Source: Nicotiana tabacum
Taxonomy: Eukaryota; Streptophyta; Magnoliopsida; Solanales; Solanaceae
DNA: 64,000 nucleotides
NCBI RefSeq assembly: GCF_000715075.1
Contig: NC_134102.1
Location: 96,737,766 to 96,801,765, forward strand
Reading direction: 5' to 3'
Of the stretch, positions 24,736-35,449 are shown piece by piece; position 1 is the stretch's first letter, and each line of letters begins with the position of its first letter. The notes beneath the pieces were generated by a model, which saw only the letters and a program-made list of their open reading frames with translations, had not been told where the DNA came from and did not search any database. The translations under genes were made by a program, and so were the position numbers.

Positions 24736-25939
24736 GCAGGAAATGTCTTAGCTTATTTTTGTCTTTTTTATATATTTGTACATTTTGTACTTTGGGTCCG
24801 TTTTCTCGTGTCTTTGTAAATACCTTTCGGTAAATATATACATATATATTTTATGTCCTTTAACTTTTCTGCATTTTCTTATGTTTAGGACTTAGGATAG
24901 ATAACATGTGTCTCGACCTTAATACATCATCAATGCCTTAACATAAAATTTGACATTGCTTAAATTGTTCAACTTTTAAAGCTCGGATAGGGCATGGGTC
25001 AAATAACGACTCTAAGTTGCTTTGCCTTCGGAGGATCTGATAAAAATAAAACGTAGTTTTCATTAAAATATTCAAATGATTTATTCAGACACAGTTAATC
25101 TTTGCGGAAGGTGGCTCTGAACCTTAAGTTGATCGTAGTCTTTCGTATTTAGGCCCTGCCTAGTAAGCTTGGTGCCCTTGGGTTTTAGTAGCCCGATTTG
25201 TCCGGCCTTGCTACAGGATGATAGTCCCCGGTTCAGGGCGACTCATAGGCTTAGAGGTCTAAATGATTAGGCATGGCCTCGTTGTCTCTTACTGACTTTG
25301 GGGTTTCATCCCCCCCCCCCCCAGTTAACGATGGCCCATGGGCGTAGAAGATTTTGAACCCAATATTCATTCTAAGTGACATAATGATAACATTTCTCAT
25401 GTAAACATGATCTGATAAAACATAGAAGGAAAATTTCTCACTTTATTACTTTAAATGTATTGTAGGTAATCAAAGATACAAAAACGGCCCGACATGGCGA
25501 GAATGAACTATAGGAGCACGACTCGTTCGACTGTTTGACCCTTACAATAAATCCTATTATTCAAGCCTTTGCTTTTGATGTCGAACCAAATTGTCTTCCA
25601 AATTTCTGAATTTAGATCTTCTGTTCTTAACTAAGGGTGTGATAGTCCCTTAGTACTCGAGGCCATATTTTGAGGGCTCGAGTACTATTGATCCGATACT
25701 GGCAGTGCCCAGTCCCTCGTCTTACACAAGTCTTCAAAACTAGAATATCAAGCTTATTGTTGTCAAGTTAAAAACCTTATCGTAAAACGCTCTTCGGTAA
25801 AAAAATCCGGTTGAAGAGAAAACGAGTGCAACACATGCTTTCAGACCTAATTCTTGGACTTGACTTCAATTGAGTACCTGCATGGCTTAGTTCAAAGAAT
25901 AATAATCCTTAAATAAATTTAGATATTCATACCTTAGCA
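24736..25939. other. Spacer between the antisense gene and pol of the Tat element
   Basis: Here the 3' ends of two convergent genes face each other. There are AT-rich stretches (24770-24860) that could carry poly-A signals for the plus-strand gene, a poly-C run at about 25310-25322, and no readable domain. Confidence 0.5.
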
Positions 25940-26930
25940 TTAGTACCTCTTTATTGAGCCACATTCCAGTTGTTTGGCAGTTACACGCCATTTCCGGGAT
26001 CAAGCTGGTACGAGCCTTTCCCGCTTATATCGGTGACTATGTATGGTCCTCCCTAGTTCGTGCCTACTTTTCGATCATTCGGGTTCTTGGTATGTAGTGT
26101 GACTTTCCTCAACACGGATTACCCAACTTGTAAATGTCGAAGGTTTTTCCATCGATTGTAATATCTTCCCATTTACTACTTTTGAGATGCTAACCAGACT
26201 AGGGCAGCTTCTCACTTTTCGTCCGCTAAATTTAGGCTTGCGGCCATGGCCTCATCGTTCGATGTTTCCGTAGCATATTGGAACCTTAAGCTAGGCTCTC
26301 CCACTTCTACAATAATCAAAGCATGTACATTGTAGACTAGAGAAAACAGTGTCTCACTAGTACTCGACCTCGAAGCAGTATGGTTTTGTTAGTCAACTTC
26401 GCCTGACCATTCACGTTTGGGTGATAAGGGGTCGATAAAACCTTTTTGATTTTGTGATCTTTAAAGAACTTATTGACCTTGCTGCCGATGAATTTTCTCC
26501 TATTGTCACACGTAATTTCGGTTGGTATCCCAAATCGGCAGATTATATAATCCTAGATGAACTCGATGACCTCATTTTCTCTGACTTTCTCAAACGCATG
26601 AGCTTCAACACACTTGGAGAAGTAATCGGTCATGAGCAAGATATACTGAGCCTTACCAGGCGCCCACAGTAAAGGACCTACGATATCCATTTCCCACTTC
26701 ATGAACGGCTAAGGGGAAAGGACCGGGTGAAGCACCTCTACCAGTTGGTAGATCATGGGGGCATGCCTTTGACATTCGTTGCATTTTTTAACAAATTCCT
26801 TTGCATCCTATTCCATTTCGTTCTAGTAATACCCAGCCCTAATCAATTTCTGAACTAACAATTCTACTCCCAAATAATTCCGCTCCAGACCTTCCATATA
26901 GTTGGCTTTTAATCAGGAAAACACTTGGCA
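25940..26930 (-). pseudogene. Integrase of the Tat element, decayed
   Basis: The minus strand shows the zinc region with KKCNECQRHAP (about 26760-26800) and the core MKWEMDIVGPL (about 26670-26705, first Asp). TEITCDNRRKFIGSKV (about 26475-26530, second Asp) follows, then HPNVNGQAE (about 26400-26425, third residue Glu). A few in-frame stops interrupt it. The end block PNNWNVAQ at about 25965-25990 is the usual C-terminus of this lineage, where LPNTWNI/SNWNA-type sequence closes pol. Integrase would insert the cDNA into the genome. Confidence 0.82.
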
Positions 26931-27019
26931 GCTTTAGTTCAAAGGGCCCTTGATTCTTTAGGATCCGATGGCAATTTCCTCTTTTGAATGTAATCCACAT
27001 ATTTGTTTCACCAGTCTTA

Positions 27020-27590
27020 AGTCAAATTCATTGAGTTTACCTCGGCATGACCGGCCTTTATAACTGAGCTCATCAATTGCATAATCATTCTGTAGTTGAA
27101 TTCATCGGAGTCAACGGACGATCCTAAATTAGCCAATGCATCGGACTCGCTTTTCTAATCTCGAGGCACATGTTGTAACGTCCATTCCTTGAAACGCTGT
27201 AACACTACATGCAATTTATCCAGGTATCTCCGCATCCAGTCTTCTTTGAATTCGAACATTCCGTTAACTTAGTTAACAATGAGGGGGGAATCGGACTTGG
27301 CTTCGATTACCTTAGCCCCTAGGCTTTTAGCCAGTTCTAGACATGTAACCATAGCCTCATACTCGACTTTATTGTTAGGAAATTCACAGTTCTAATTGAT
27401 TGCCTTATTATGTTACCTATGGGGGAGGAGGGTTAGTATGATCCCCAACCTAGATACTTTCACATTGGAAGCACCATCCGTGAATAGGGTCCAGACCCCC
27501 AAGCTTGTCCCCGAGGTAAGTAACGATTCTTTATCGACCTTGGGGATCAAGGTCGGTATGAAATCAGCCAATAACTGAGACTTTATAGAT
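27020..27590 (-). pseudogene. Second (archaeal-type) RNase H of the Tat element
   Basis: The minus strand reads WTLFTDGASNVKVSRLGI (27480-27540) with the first catalytic Asp. After a shift come NNKVEYEAMVTCLELAKSL (about 27310-27370), VIEAKSDSPLIVN, DKLHVVLQRFKEWTLQHVPR and KSESDALANLGSS. This order matches the extra RNase H that Tat elements carry between the ordinary RNase H and integrase. The presence of this second domain is the main reason for the lineage call. Stops at several codons make it inactive. Confidence 0.82.
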
Positions 27591-28165
27591 GTTCGGGGTT
27601 TGTATTCAATATCATACCTGCTAATTACTACGACCCATTTTTCTAGTCGGCCTGAAAGTTCGGGTTTATGCATAACATTCCTTAGAGGGTACGAGGTCAC
27701 GACACTTATAGGGTGACATTGAAAATATAGTTTTAGTTTCCTCGATGTGCTTAGCAAGGTAAGTGCTAATTTCTCCAGTTGTGGATACCTCGTTTCGGCT
27801 TCACCTAAGTTTCTACTAACATAATATATAGGAAATTGTGCACCTTCGTCATCCTGGACCAGGACTCCATTTACTACTACCTCGAACACTTCCAAGTAAA
27901 GGTATAACTTCTTGTTCGCCTTCGAGGTGTGCATCAAAGAAGGGCTTGAAAAGTATCATTTGAGTTCCTCCAAAGCCTTTTGGCACTCCGGGGTCCAAGC
28001 AAAATTACTCTTTATCTTTAGCAACGCGGAAAATCGGTGGCTTTTGTCCAATGACTTGAAAATAAATCAGCCCATGCGGCTATTCGGCCGGTCAGCTTTT
28101 GCATTCACATTGTTGACCACGGTGATATCTTCTATGGCATTTATCTTATCCGGGTTGTTCTCTAT
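27591..28165 (-). pseudogene. Ordinary RNase H and connection region of the Tat element
   Basis: A 174-residue open stretch (27413-27937) begins in this domain: LYLEVFEVVVNGVLVQDDEG, then YYVSRNLGEAETRYPQLEKL, then ISVVTSYPLRNVMHKPELSG, WVVVISRYDIEYKPRTSIK and LADFIPTLIP. These are the usual consecutive motifs of the RT-linked RNase H in this lineage. Just upstream (about 27945-28010) WTPECQKALEELK can be read. The domain would degrade RNA in the RNA-DNA hybrid. Confidence 0.82.
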
Positions 28166-28168
28166 TCC

Positions 28169-28930
28169 CTAGTTAGGTACTATGTAGCCGAAGAACTTAC
28201 CCAAGCTGACTCTAAAGGCACACTTCTCCAGGTTCAACTTCATATTATGTTCTCTTAATCTGATGAAAGTTTCCTGGAAATGTTTCAAATGGTCTTCTGC
28301 TCGTAGGGACTTAACTAACATATCATTTATATAAACCTCCATTGATTTCCCTATTTGTTCCTCAAATATTCGATTAACTAGGCATTGATACGTGGCACCG
28401 ATATATTTTAACCCAAATGGCATCACGTTATAACCGTAAGAGCCAAACATAGTTATGAAAGAAGTTTCATCCTTATTACTCGGGTTCATCCGTATTTGGT
28501 TGTACCCGGAAGAGGCATTGATAAAGCTCAACGTCTCATGCCATGTTGTCGCATCGATCATTTCAGTTGATGTTAGACAAAGGAATCGATTCCCTTGGGC
28601 ATGCCTTATTCAAATCCTTAAAATCTAAACACATTATATTATAAGTTTGTTTGCCTTTTTATGTACGATGACTACGTTAGCTAGCCAATACGGGTATTTA
28701 GCTTCCCGAATGTAACATATTTTTAAGAGTTTAGATACCTCGTCTTTGATGAATACGTGCTTGACTTCGGAATGTGGCTTCCCTTTCTGTTTGATCGGGC
28801 AAAAGTTTGGATCCAAATTCAATTTCTGAGTTGTTATCTCCGGAGGGATTCCTATAATGTCTAAGTTAGACCAGGAAAAGCATTCGGCGTTAGCTTTAAG
28901 AAAGTCAATGAGCTTTTTCCTGAGCATGGG
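28169..28930 (-). pseudogene. Reverse transcriptase of the Tat element with altered catalytic motif
   Basis: Two minus-strand pieces cover RT. The first is 28634-28927 (FSWSNLDIIGIPPEITTQKL, then ASKYPYWLANVVIVHKK-like sequence). The second is 28169-28561 (LSFINASSGYNQIRMNPSNK, NVMPFGLKYIGATYQCLVN). The catalytic block reads YINDMLVKS where YIDDMLVKS is usual: the codon at 28325-28327 gives Asn for the first Asp. About 24 codons around 28562-28633 are broken, including the DYRDLN-type block. The enzyme would not work even without the breaks. Confidence 0.85.
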
Positions 28931-29284
28931 GGTTAGCCCCGTGCTAGGTATACCTTTCTATCCAGCAGGTGCTCAAACAATATGATTGTTCCAGTTCCTC
29001 GATCGTTCCCTTGGTGGCATCGGCGTCATCGGGTGCTACGAAGGATCTCGGAACCCCGAAATCATCTTCTTCATCGGTTAGAGACGCCTCCTATTTTCTT
29101 GGCTCGGTCGAGTCTAAGACCTGTGGTTTATATTTGGTGCATTTTTCTCTTCAATCAGTCCCTTATTTTTTGATGTTGTGACCACGGGTGTTGGGGTAAC
29201 CTCTTCGATGGAGAACATCTCCTTTGCGGCCAATGTTTCCTCATATAATATTTTGATCCCACCTGGAATTGGAAATTTCAATGC

Positions 29285-29570
29285 TTGGTACTAGGTCGAT
29301 GGTACTGCCCTGATGCTATGAACCCATGGTCTTCTGAACAAGGCATTGTACCTCATATCCCCTTCGATCACATAGAAGTCTATTTGCTCAGTGGTTTCAG
29401 TTGTGTTGACCGATAAGGTGATTTCATCCTTCGTTGCCTCGCACGCCATATTTAGCCCGTTCAGTACTCGAATTGCTGGTACGATCTGATCCAACAGCCC
29501 CAGTTGTTCCACGACTCTCCATCAGATGATGTTGGCCAAGCTACCTGGATCAATTAACACACGCTTAACT
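29285..29570 (-). pseudogene. Retropepsin-like protease of the Tat element
   Basis: The minus strand gives LIDPGSLANII (about 29525-29560), where IDSGSSANIL is usual. The active-site DSG is thus DPG, and a stop follows. The open piece 29291-29512 continues with QIDFYVIEGDMRYNALF and RRPWVHSIRAVPST, the normal C-terminal half (usually YNALLGRPWIH). It lies between gag and RT as expected. Confidence 0.75.
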
Positions 29571-30196
29571 CGAGATTTATTAATGAGTACAAATATTTCC
29601 AGTGCATCATTATGAGGTTGAATGAAGTCATTAGCATCTTCATCACTAAACGAGATGGATCCTTCTGGAATATAATCTCGAGTTTGTTTTTATCTTTTGA
29701 TAGAAACTTTGGTGCGTTTTATCATCGGTCCTTATGGAATGTCTACTCCTCCGATAATCATGTTAATCACATGTTGAGGTTCTTCCTACTCGATCTTCTT
29801 ATTGGTGTCCTTGCTCTTGAAATGGTTTTTGGCGCGCTTACTTAGGAGTTCCCGAAGATGCTCATTGTTGAATAGACGCACGACAATCCTCGGTTCTATG
29901 CCCATGAGTACTGTGATATTTGCATATCAAATTGTGATCCCTTTGTGCAGGATCGAGCTGGAGTGGACTCGGCCACTTGGTCTCCTTTATATGACCGATA
30001 GATGACACCAGACTCGCTGCATCCATGTTAAAGTTATATTCTGATAGGCTCGGGGCATCTCTGACTCCGGATGATCGTCGAAACTGTTTCTATTCACCAA
30101 ACCTCGATTGCTTGGACCCTGATAATTTCTTCTATCGTTCCTTGCTGGATAGAGACTGGGTCTATTTCCCCTTCGTTCCGAGTTGTTAGGCTGGTC

Positions 30197-30632
30197 TCAG
30201 GGTGGCCGCGACTCCTGATCCACTATTCTTTTAGACTTTTTATTTGCTTTATTGGGATAAACCGACCCCAAGGGAGCCCCTAGTTGGTCATCCTCGACTC
30301 TGATCTTTGACTGATACCTGTTATGGATATCGGCACAGGTAACCGCTGGGTACTCCACCAGATTTTGCTTCAGTTGTTGAGACGCAATCGAATTTTGGGG
30401 GTTCATCCCCTGAGTAAATGACTGAACGACCCAATCGTCAACAACCGAGGGCAGGTCCATTCGTTCCATCTAGAATCTTGATACGAATTCCCTAAGAATC
30501 TTGTTGTCCCTTTGCTTGATTTCGAGCATATCTCATTTTCTTGTCTCACCTTTAATAGCGTCGGCATGGTCTTTAACAAAAATATCTGCAAGCATAGCAA
30601 ATGAATCAATAGAAATTGAAGGTAAGTTGTGA
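30197..30632 (-). pseudogene. Gag of the Tat element, 5' part missing
   Basis: The minus frame reads ETRK.DMLEIKQRDNKILR, then FVSRF, then ERMDLPSVVDDWVVQSFTQG, QQLKQNLVEYPAVTCADIHN and RYQSKIRVEDDQ. This is the standard order of the retrotransposon gag domain in this lineage, with two stops. It ends at 30632, where the sequence switches to the terminus of a CACTA transposon, so the N-terminal half lies elsewhere. Downstream (29571-30196) only traces of the gag C-terminus are readable. Confidence 0.8.
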
Positions 30633-30651
30633 CACTACTACAAAATAGACC
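30633..30651 (+). repeat. CACTA terminal inverted repeat (left end)
   Basis: CACTACTACAAAATAGACC carries the CACTA signature and a typical CACTACWACAAAA start. Continuous gag coding ends exactly before it. The possible 3-bp target copy TGA (30630-30632) has no confirmed partner. Confidence 0.7.
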
Positions 30652-30724
30652 TTTAGCTGCAAGACAAAACCGTTTTAGCGGCAATAGCAAAAGCTGGTAA
30701 AAGGTGTGGTTTATTGACGCTAAA

Positions 30725-31245
30725 AATTATTATCTTCAAAGGGCAATTATTTGCAAAATAATTGCTACTAAATCCAATCCAAAACGGCTAACTATACTTC
30801 TTTAGCATCTAATTTTATAGCCGCTAAATTAAAAATAATTGCCGCTAAAAGTTCGCATCTCTAACGAAAATTGTTTGGGGCAATTATAATGGCTACTAAA
30901 TCTAATCCAAACTGCTAATTATACTTCTTTTGCATCCATTTTTATAGTCGTTAAATTCAAAATAATTGCCGCTAAAAGTTCGATTCTTTAACGGCAATTA
31001 TTTTCTGGCAATTAAAATAGTCATAGTATCCCTTCCTAAAACATCTTAGTTTGCCTTTTTAGTGTCCATTTTAATGGCTAATATGTTTAACTAAATTGCC
31101 GCTAAAAGTCAATATCTTTAACGGTAATTGTTTTATATCAGTTATAACGGTTGCAATATCCCTTGTGAAAACATCTTAATTTACCCATTATTGTCCATTA
31201 TTATAGCTGGTATATCAAACAAAATTAGCGCTGAAAGTCACAAGC
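30725..31245. repeat. Subterminal tandem repeats, about 130-bp unit
   Basis: About four diverged copies of a unit of roughly 130 bp follow one another (near 30725, 30862, 30990 and 31124). Each ends with a form of TTGCCGCTAAAAGT and then TTTAACGGCAATT. The motif GCCGCTAAA and its complement TTTAGCGGC recur from 30670 on. Clustered short motifs next to the ends are where En/Spm TnpA binds; that these sites do so is inference. Confidence 0.65.
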
Positions 31246-32169
31246 AATAATAGCAATAATTTAGCCACGATTAATAATAGTTACTACATTTGTATAGAAT
31301 ATAACCCAAATAATAAAATTTATTAATATTAATTCAAAAAACAAAGTATATCTCATTAAATCTTAACAAACAAAAAGAAGTACTAATCAAAAATATTAAT
31401 ATCAGAATAACTTAAAACATAAAAATATATTGTTTGGACTAAATAGCTAATGTCATCATATTACTAATCCAGACGAATGATGGTCTTCAAAATATTTTCG
31501 CAACTTTTCATCATTTTAAAATCTTCCAAACGCTAAATTATCGAACATCTGACTGTAGGACCTGAAATTATGAAATAACTGTGTTAAAGGATAAAGTATA
31601 ATATGAAATAACATCTTGAAGATTCCATCACTGCTAGATTCTTTGTCAGCCAACTCCCTCACCCAACATCTATAAGCAGAAACAACTAGATTATTTGAAC
31701 ATCAATGGCTTCATAAACCAGATTGATAGATTTGGAATTTACAGTCCTATTCCCTTCGTAAACTAGCTATTCATGAGGATTCTCTAGAGGGACAACTGGA
31801 TGAAAAACTCGAATGATGCAGATGTGAATGGGGAAAAGGTAAACTGAGTAACTCTAAACTTAGCCATTAACTTCTGGAATGACTAAGTCACAGTAGCAGA
31901 GTTAAGGTTGTTCTGAGAATAGTATGCGGTATATACCTTGGATTCCATTACACACACAAAAAAAAAAAAAGAAGCTCTGTAGACATCAGCCACTATTCTT
32001 GTCTGATCAATAACCTTAGCATAAAGGTCTAGAAAGAAGAAACCAAAATCAAGACTCAATGAAACCTGTTGTTGACGAACAAAATAGACTGATGTTCCTG
32101 TTGATCGTGCTATCTAGGATGTTTTTCAATTAGTTAGTCCAAAGTGCCCGCCATTGATGCGATATGCAT
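31246..32169. other. CACTA interior, little readable
   Basis: AT-rich sequence. On the minus strand, 31465-31562 reads as FDNLAFGRF.NDEKLRKYFE with one stop; it could be a decayed 3' exon but I do not recognise it. An A-run lies near 31960-31971. The segment is continuous with 39558 onward once the copia element is taken out. Confidence 0.35.
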
Positions 32170-32174
32170 CGAGG
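32170..32174. repeat. Target-site duplication CGAGG of the copia element
   Basis: CGAGG precedes the 5' LTR, and the identical CGAGG lies at 39553-39557 after the 3' LTR. Confidence 0.92.
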
Positions 32175-32478
32175 TGAAAAGGAAAGTAGTTGAATTATGT
32201 CAAGCAGTTGAATTATGTCAAGTACCAACTAAGGAAAGAAGCTGAATCTAATATTCTGAATGAAGCCAATAAGGAAACAAAGAAACGCTCTTTTTATACG
32301 CGGAAAGAGAGATTCTGCAAGACCAATTCAAGCCATTGATGAATCTTTTCCAATTTCTCTCTTATAGCCGTTGGCTTTTCCTTACCTTTTCATTTCCAAC
32401 CTCTTGTGTATATAAAATGATATCTTGAATGAATAAAATAGAATAGGAATGAGATTATTATATGTTCAAATCTCTTCT
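32175..32478 (+). repeat. 5' LTR of the copia element
   Basis: It starts TGAAAAGGAAAG and ends TCTCTTCT (CA in the 3' copy). At 304 bp it is shorter than the 3' LTR because the latter has extra copies of AGCAGTTGAATTATGTCA. TATATAAAATG near 32411 may be its promoter. Confidence 0.9.
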
Positions 32479-32490
32479 TGGTAACAGAGC
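32479..32490 (+). other. Primer-binding site of the copia element
   Basis: TGGTAACAGAGC directly follows the 5' LTR. It differs from the usual iMet site TGGTATCAGAGC at one base. Confidence 0.85.
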
Positions 32491-32978
32491 CCTCACAAGA
32501 GATTGGAACAAGCAAAACTCTCATGGCCAATTCCAACCAACAAATGCAAGAACCCTCTCTTTCTCTTCAAACTTTGCACTAGTGTACTAGTCTCATCTCA
32601 TTGAAACTAGACACTTCAAACTTCTTACTTTGGCGTTCTCAAATAGAACCTTTGATTCGGAGTATTGGATTAGAACATCACCTTACTAATGAAAGCAAGC
32701 CGGAAAAAGAAATCACTGGTGACGACGGAAAGGCTGCTCCAAATCCGCAATACCTTACCTGGCTCAACAATGATGTCTTACTAACGGCTTGGTTACTAAG
32801 AAACATAGAGACAGATGTTCTAATGTCGTTGGAAAACATCCAAACGGCACATCAGGTATGGCAATCTATTGAGAATCAGACTCTCCCTACTACGATTGAA
32901 AAAGAACAACTTTTGAATGAAAAATTGACATCCCTCAAAAAGGGAAACATGTCTCTTGATGAATACCTTAAGAAGTTC

Positions 32979-33529
32979 CGTAAAAGGTGATCTTATTTTT
33001 AGGCTTTTTATTTGTGAACCTTGTTGGCACATTTGGAACCTTTTATTTAAGGCCTTGTTGGCCAAATAAACGGCCTTGTATTTTGAGAAGATGTGGCCAA
33101 TTGTTGGCCAAGCATTTCTTTCTTCTCTTCCTATATAATGAGGACTCTTTACTCATTTGGAAACACACCAACAAGACTTGAGTCTTCATTTCTTGTTTCT
33201 TCCTTTCTTCCTTTATTAAGAGTGTTTTGTATGAGAGTTAATGTTGGGAAGCACTTGTGTGAACTCTTTCTTTGGAGTGATCTTGTGAGGTTATTCCCTT
33301 AGGGTATTTTGGATTAATTAGAGTATTTACTCTAATTTTGTACTCTTATTGTTATAGTAAATTGCCACTCTCCGCTTGTGGACGTAGGTCACTTTGATCG
33401 AACCACGTTATATTTGTGTCTTCTTTATCTACTTTAATTGTCGATGTTATCAACTTCCATTGTCTTTGTTATTGTCATTATACCGTTGTTTGACTATAGT
33501 CCGCACTACCCGGGTTTCCGATCCTAATA
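32979..33529 (+). repeat. 5' LTR of the nested gag-only element
   Basis: It starts CGTAAAAGG (TG in the 3' copy) and ends GATCCTAATA (CA in the 3' copy). TATATAATG near 33134 is a likely TATA region, shared with the 3' LTR. Confidence 0.9.
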
Positions 33530-33532
33530 AAT

Positions 33533-33544
33533 TGGTATCAGAGC
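33533..33544 (+). other. Primer-binding site of the nested element
   Basis: TGGTATCAGAGC is a perfect iMet-type site, three bases after the 5' LTR. Confidence 0.93.
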
Positions 33545-33622
33545 CGGATCTAACCTGATTAGTTTTAATAGCCAAAATTACTCTAACAAAGTGAGAAATT
33601 TGATCGAAGTGCAAACTTCGGA

Positions 33623-34819
33623 ATGTGGCAATTAAAGATAGAAACTATCCTAATTCAGGATGGCTTAGACTTGGCGTTACAAGAAAAGGAGAAGAAGCCG
33701 GATAAAATGACGGATGAGGAGTTTGCAGTCATAGACAAAAGGGCAAAAGCAGGTATCATTTTAAATCTCTCAAATGAGATTTTACGTGAAGTTTCTGTAG
33801 AAATCACAGCCAAAGGCATGTGGAAAAAATTGAAAACCTTATATATGAAGAGGACGGTGGAAAATAGACTTTACCTGAAATAGAAGCTTTATACAATTCG
33901 TATGGGTGAAGGTACCTCTATTCTCTCTCATCTTGATACCTTTGATTCCATTATTATGGATTTGAGTAATATAGATGCTGAAATTAAAGATGAGGATCAA
34001 GCCGTGTTACTGCTTTGTTCTCTACCCCCATCTTTTAAGCATATAAGAGATACTATGCTTTATGCAAAGGATAATATCTCTTATAAGGATATTAAATCTA
34101 TCTTAAAATCAAAAGAACAGATAGATAGTGATATTACTGGGGAAGCTAGTGGAACTCAAGCGGAAGTTGGCTTGTTTGTTAGGGGCAAATCCGACTCCAT
34201 ATCCAGATACAATAATTTAGAGTGTCGCTATTGTCATTAGAAAGGTCACAATATCTCCGAATGCTATAAGTTGAAAAATAAAGAAAAGCATAAAGAAAGA
34301 AAAAATGAGCACAAAAATACTGACATCGCCGAAGCTAGTGTAGCAACTGATGAGATTGAGGGAACTATATTTTTAGCAACTGAAACTAGTTTCAGATTAG
34401 ATAATGAGTGGATTTTAGATTCCGGTTGTTCATATTATATGTGTCCTAGCAGGGACTTATTTTCTACATATGATTCAGTTGCAAGTGGAGTTGTCCAACT
34501 GGGTAACAATGTTACTTGCAACGTTATTGGCAAAGGTACAATTCGGTTCAGAATGCACGATGATGTGGTGAGAACTCTCATTGATGTTAGATATGTTCGT
34601 GAGTTGAAGAAAAATCTCATATCTTTGGGCACTTTAGAATCCCTTGGGTGCAAATTCACTAGTGAAGGTGGAGTTTTAAAAGTTTTTCAAGATGCTCTTG
34701 TGATCATGAAAGCACACAGATCTGGTTCGTTGTATACTTTATTGGGCTCCACTGTTATAGGCCCTACTGCAGTTTCGGTATCAGACAACTTGTCTGATTT
34801 TGATGGCATTAAATTTTGA
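33623..34819 (+). pseudogene. Gag-protease of the nested copia-type element
   Basis: One frame runs from 33623 to 34819 with only two stops (at about 33881 and 34238). Gag motifs are [20 protein letters not shown], then [19 protein letters not shown], then [18 protein letters not shown] knuckle region [17 protein letters not shown] (about 34222-34275) keeps the CCHC residues, with a stop after the first His. The protease keeps its active site as [13 protein letters not shown] (about 34418-34455) and continues through [19 protein letters not shown] to a stop after FDGIKF. The frame ends about 80 bp before the 3' LTR, so pol was never included or was lost before this copy inserted. Confidence 0.87.
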
Positions 34820-34898
34820 CATATGCCCATTGGGGCTTTTGCGGAGAAGGTGAAGCAAATTTACTATAATCAGCCAAAATTAGGCCAAGGTGGAGATT

Positions 34899-35449
34899 TG
34901 TAAAAGGTGGCCTTATTTTTAGGCTTTTTATTTGTGAGCCTTGTTGGCACATTTGGAGCCTATTATTTAAGGCCTTGTTGGCCAAATAAATGGCCTTGTA
35001 TTTTGAGAGGATGTTGCCAATTGTTGGCCAAGCATTTCTTTCTTCTCTTCCTATATAATGAGGACTCTCTACTCATTTGGAAACACACCAACAAGACTTG
35101 AGTCTTCATTTCTTGTTTCTTCTTTTCTTCCTTTATTAAGAGTGTTTTGTATGAGAGTTAGTGTTGGGAAGCACTTGTGTGAACCCTTTCTTTGGAGTGA
35201 TCTTGTGAGGTTATTCCCTTAGGGTATTTGGGATTAATTAGAGTATTTACTCTAATTTTGTACTCTTATTGTTATAGTAAATTGCTCATCTCCGCTTGTG
35301 GACGTAGGTCACTTTGACCGAACCACGCTAAATTTGTGTCTTCTTTATCTACTTTAATTGTCGTTGTTATCAACTTCCATTGTCTTTGTTATTGCCATTA
35401 TACCGTTGTTTGGCTATATTCCGCACTACCCGGGTTCCCGATCCTAACA
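34899..35449 (+). repeat. 3' LTR of the nested gag-only element
   Basis: It runs from TGTAAAAGGTGG to GATCCTAACA, preceded by the purine-rich CCAAGGTGGAGATT. The frame at 34907-35101 and its 5' counterpart (32987-33181) are the same LTR sequence and not genes. Confidence 0.92.

Larger units (their letters stand above)
20900..30632 (-). mobile_element. Tat-lineage Ty3/gypsy element with an antisense gene, 5' end lost
   Basis: The minus strand carries gag (30632 down), protease, RT, RNase H, a second RNase H and integrase ending near 25940. The second (archaeal-type) RNase H is the mark of the Tat lineage (Ogre/Retand/TatIV relatives). After pol, where some Tat elements carry an additional gene, a multi-exon gene runs on the plus strand (21383-24735). 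Gag is cut off at 30632 by a CACTA end, so the 5' LTR and the start of gag are missing. The left boundary is an estimate, since the 3' LTR was not identified. Confidence 0.75.
32979..35449 (+). mobile_element. Nested gag-protease-only copia-type element (TR-GAG-like)
   Basis: Two LTRs of equal length (551 bp: 32979-33529 and 34899-35449) flank an internal part of 1369 bp with a primer site and a gag-protease reading frame but no integrase, RT or RNase H. The flanks AGTTC (32974-32978 and 35450-35454) form a perfect target duplication inside the copia gag. By my count the LTRs differ at about 26 positions. The layout matches the class of terminal-repeat elements that keep only a GAG domain. 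It must have moved with enzymes from a related full-length element. Confidence 0.9.

Noticed and set aside
28969..29181. Plus-strand frames opposite the Tat pol
   Set aside because: They are antisense to the pol region, short, and without any recognisable motif; unlike 21383-24735 they show no exon structure or family match.
32987..33181. 64-residue frame duplicated at 34907-35101 as a gene pair
   Set aside because: Both are the same part of the two LTRs of the nested element.
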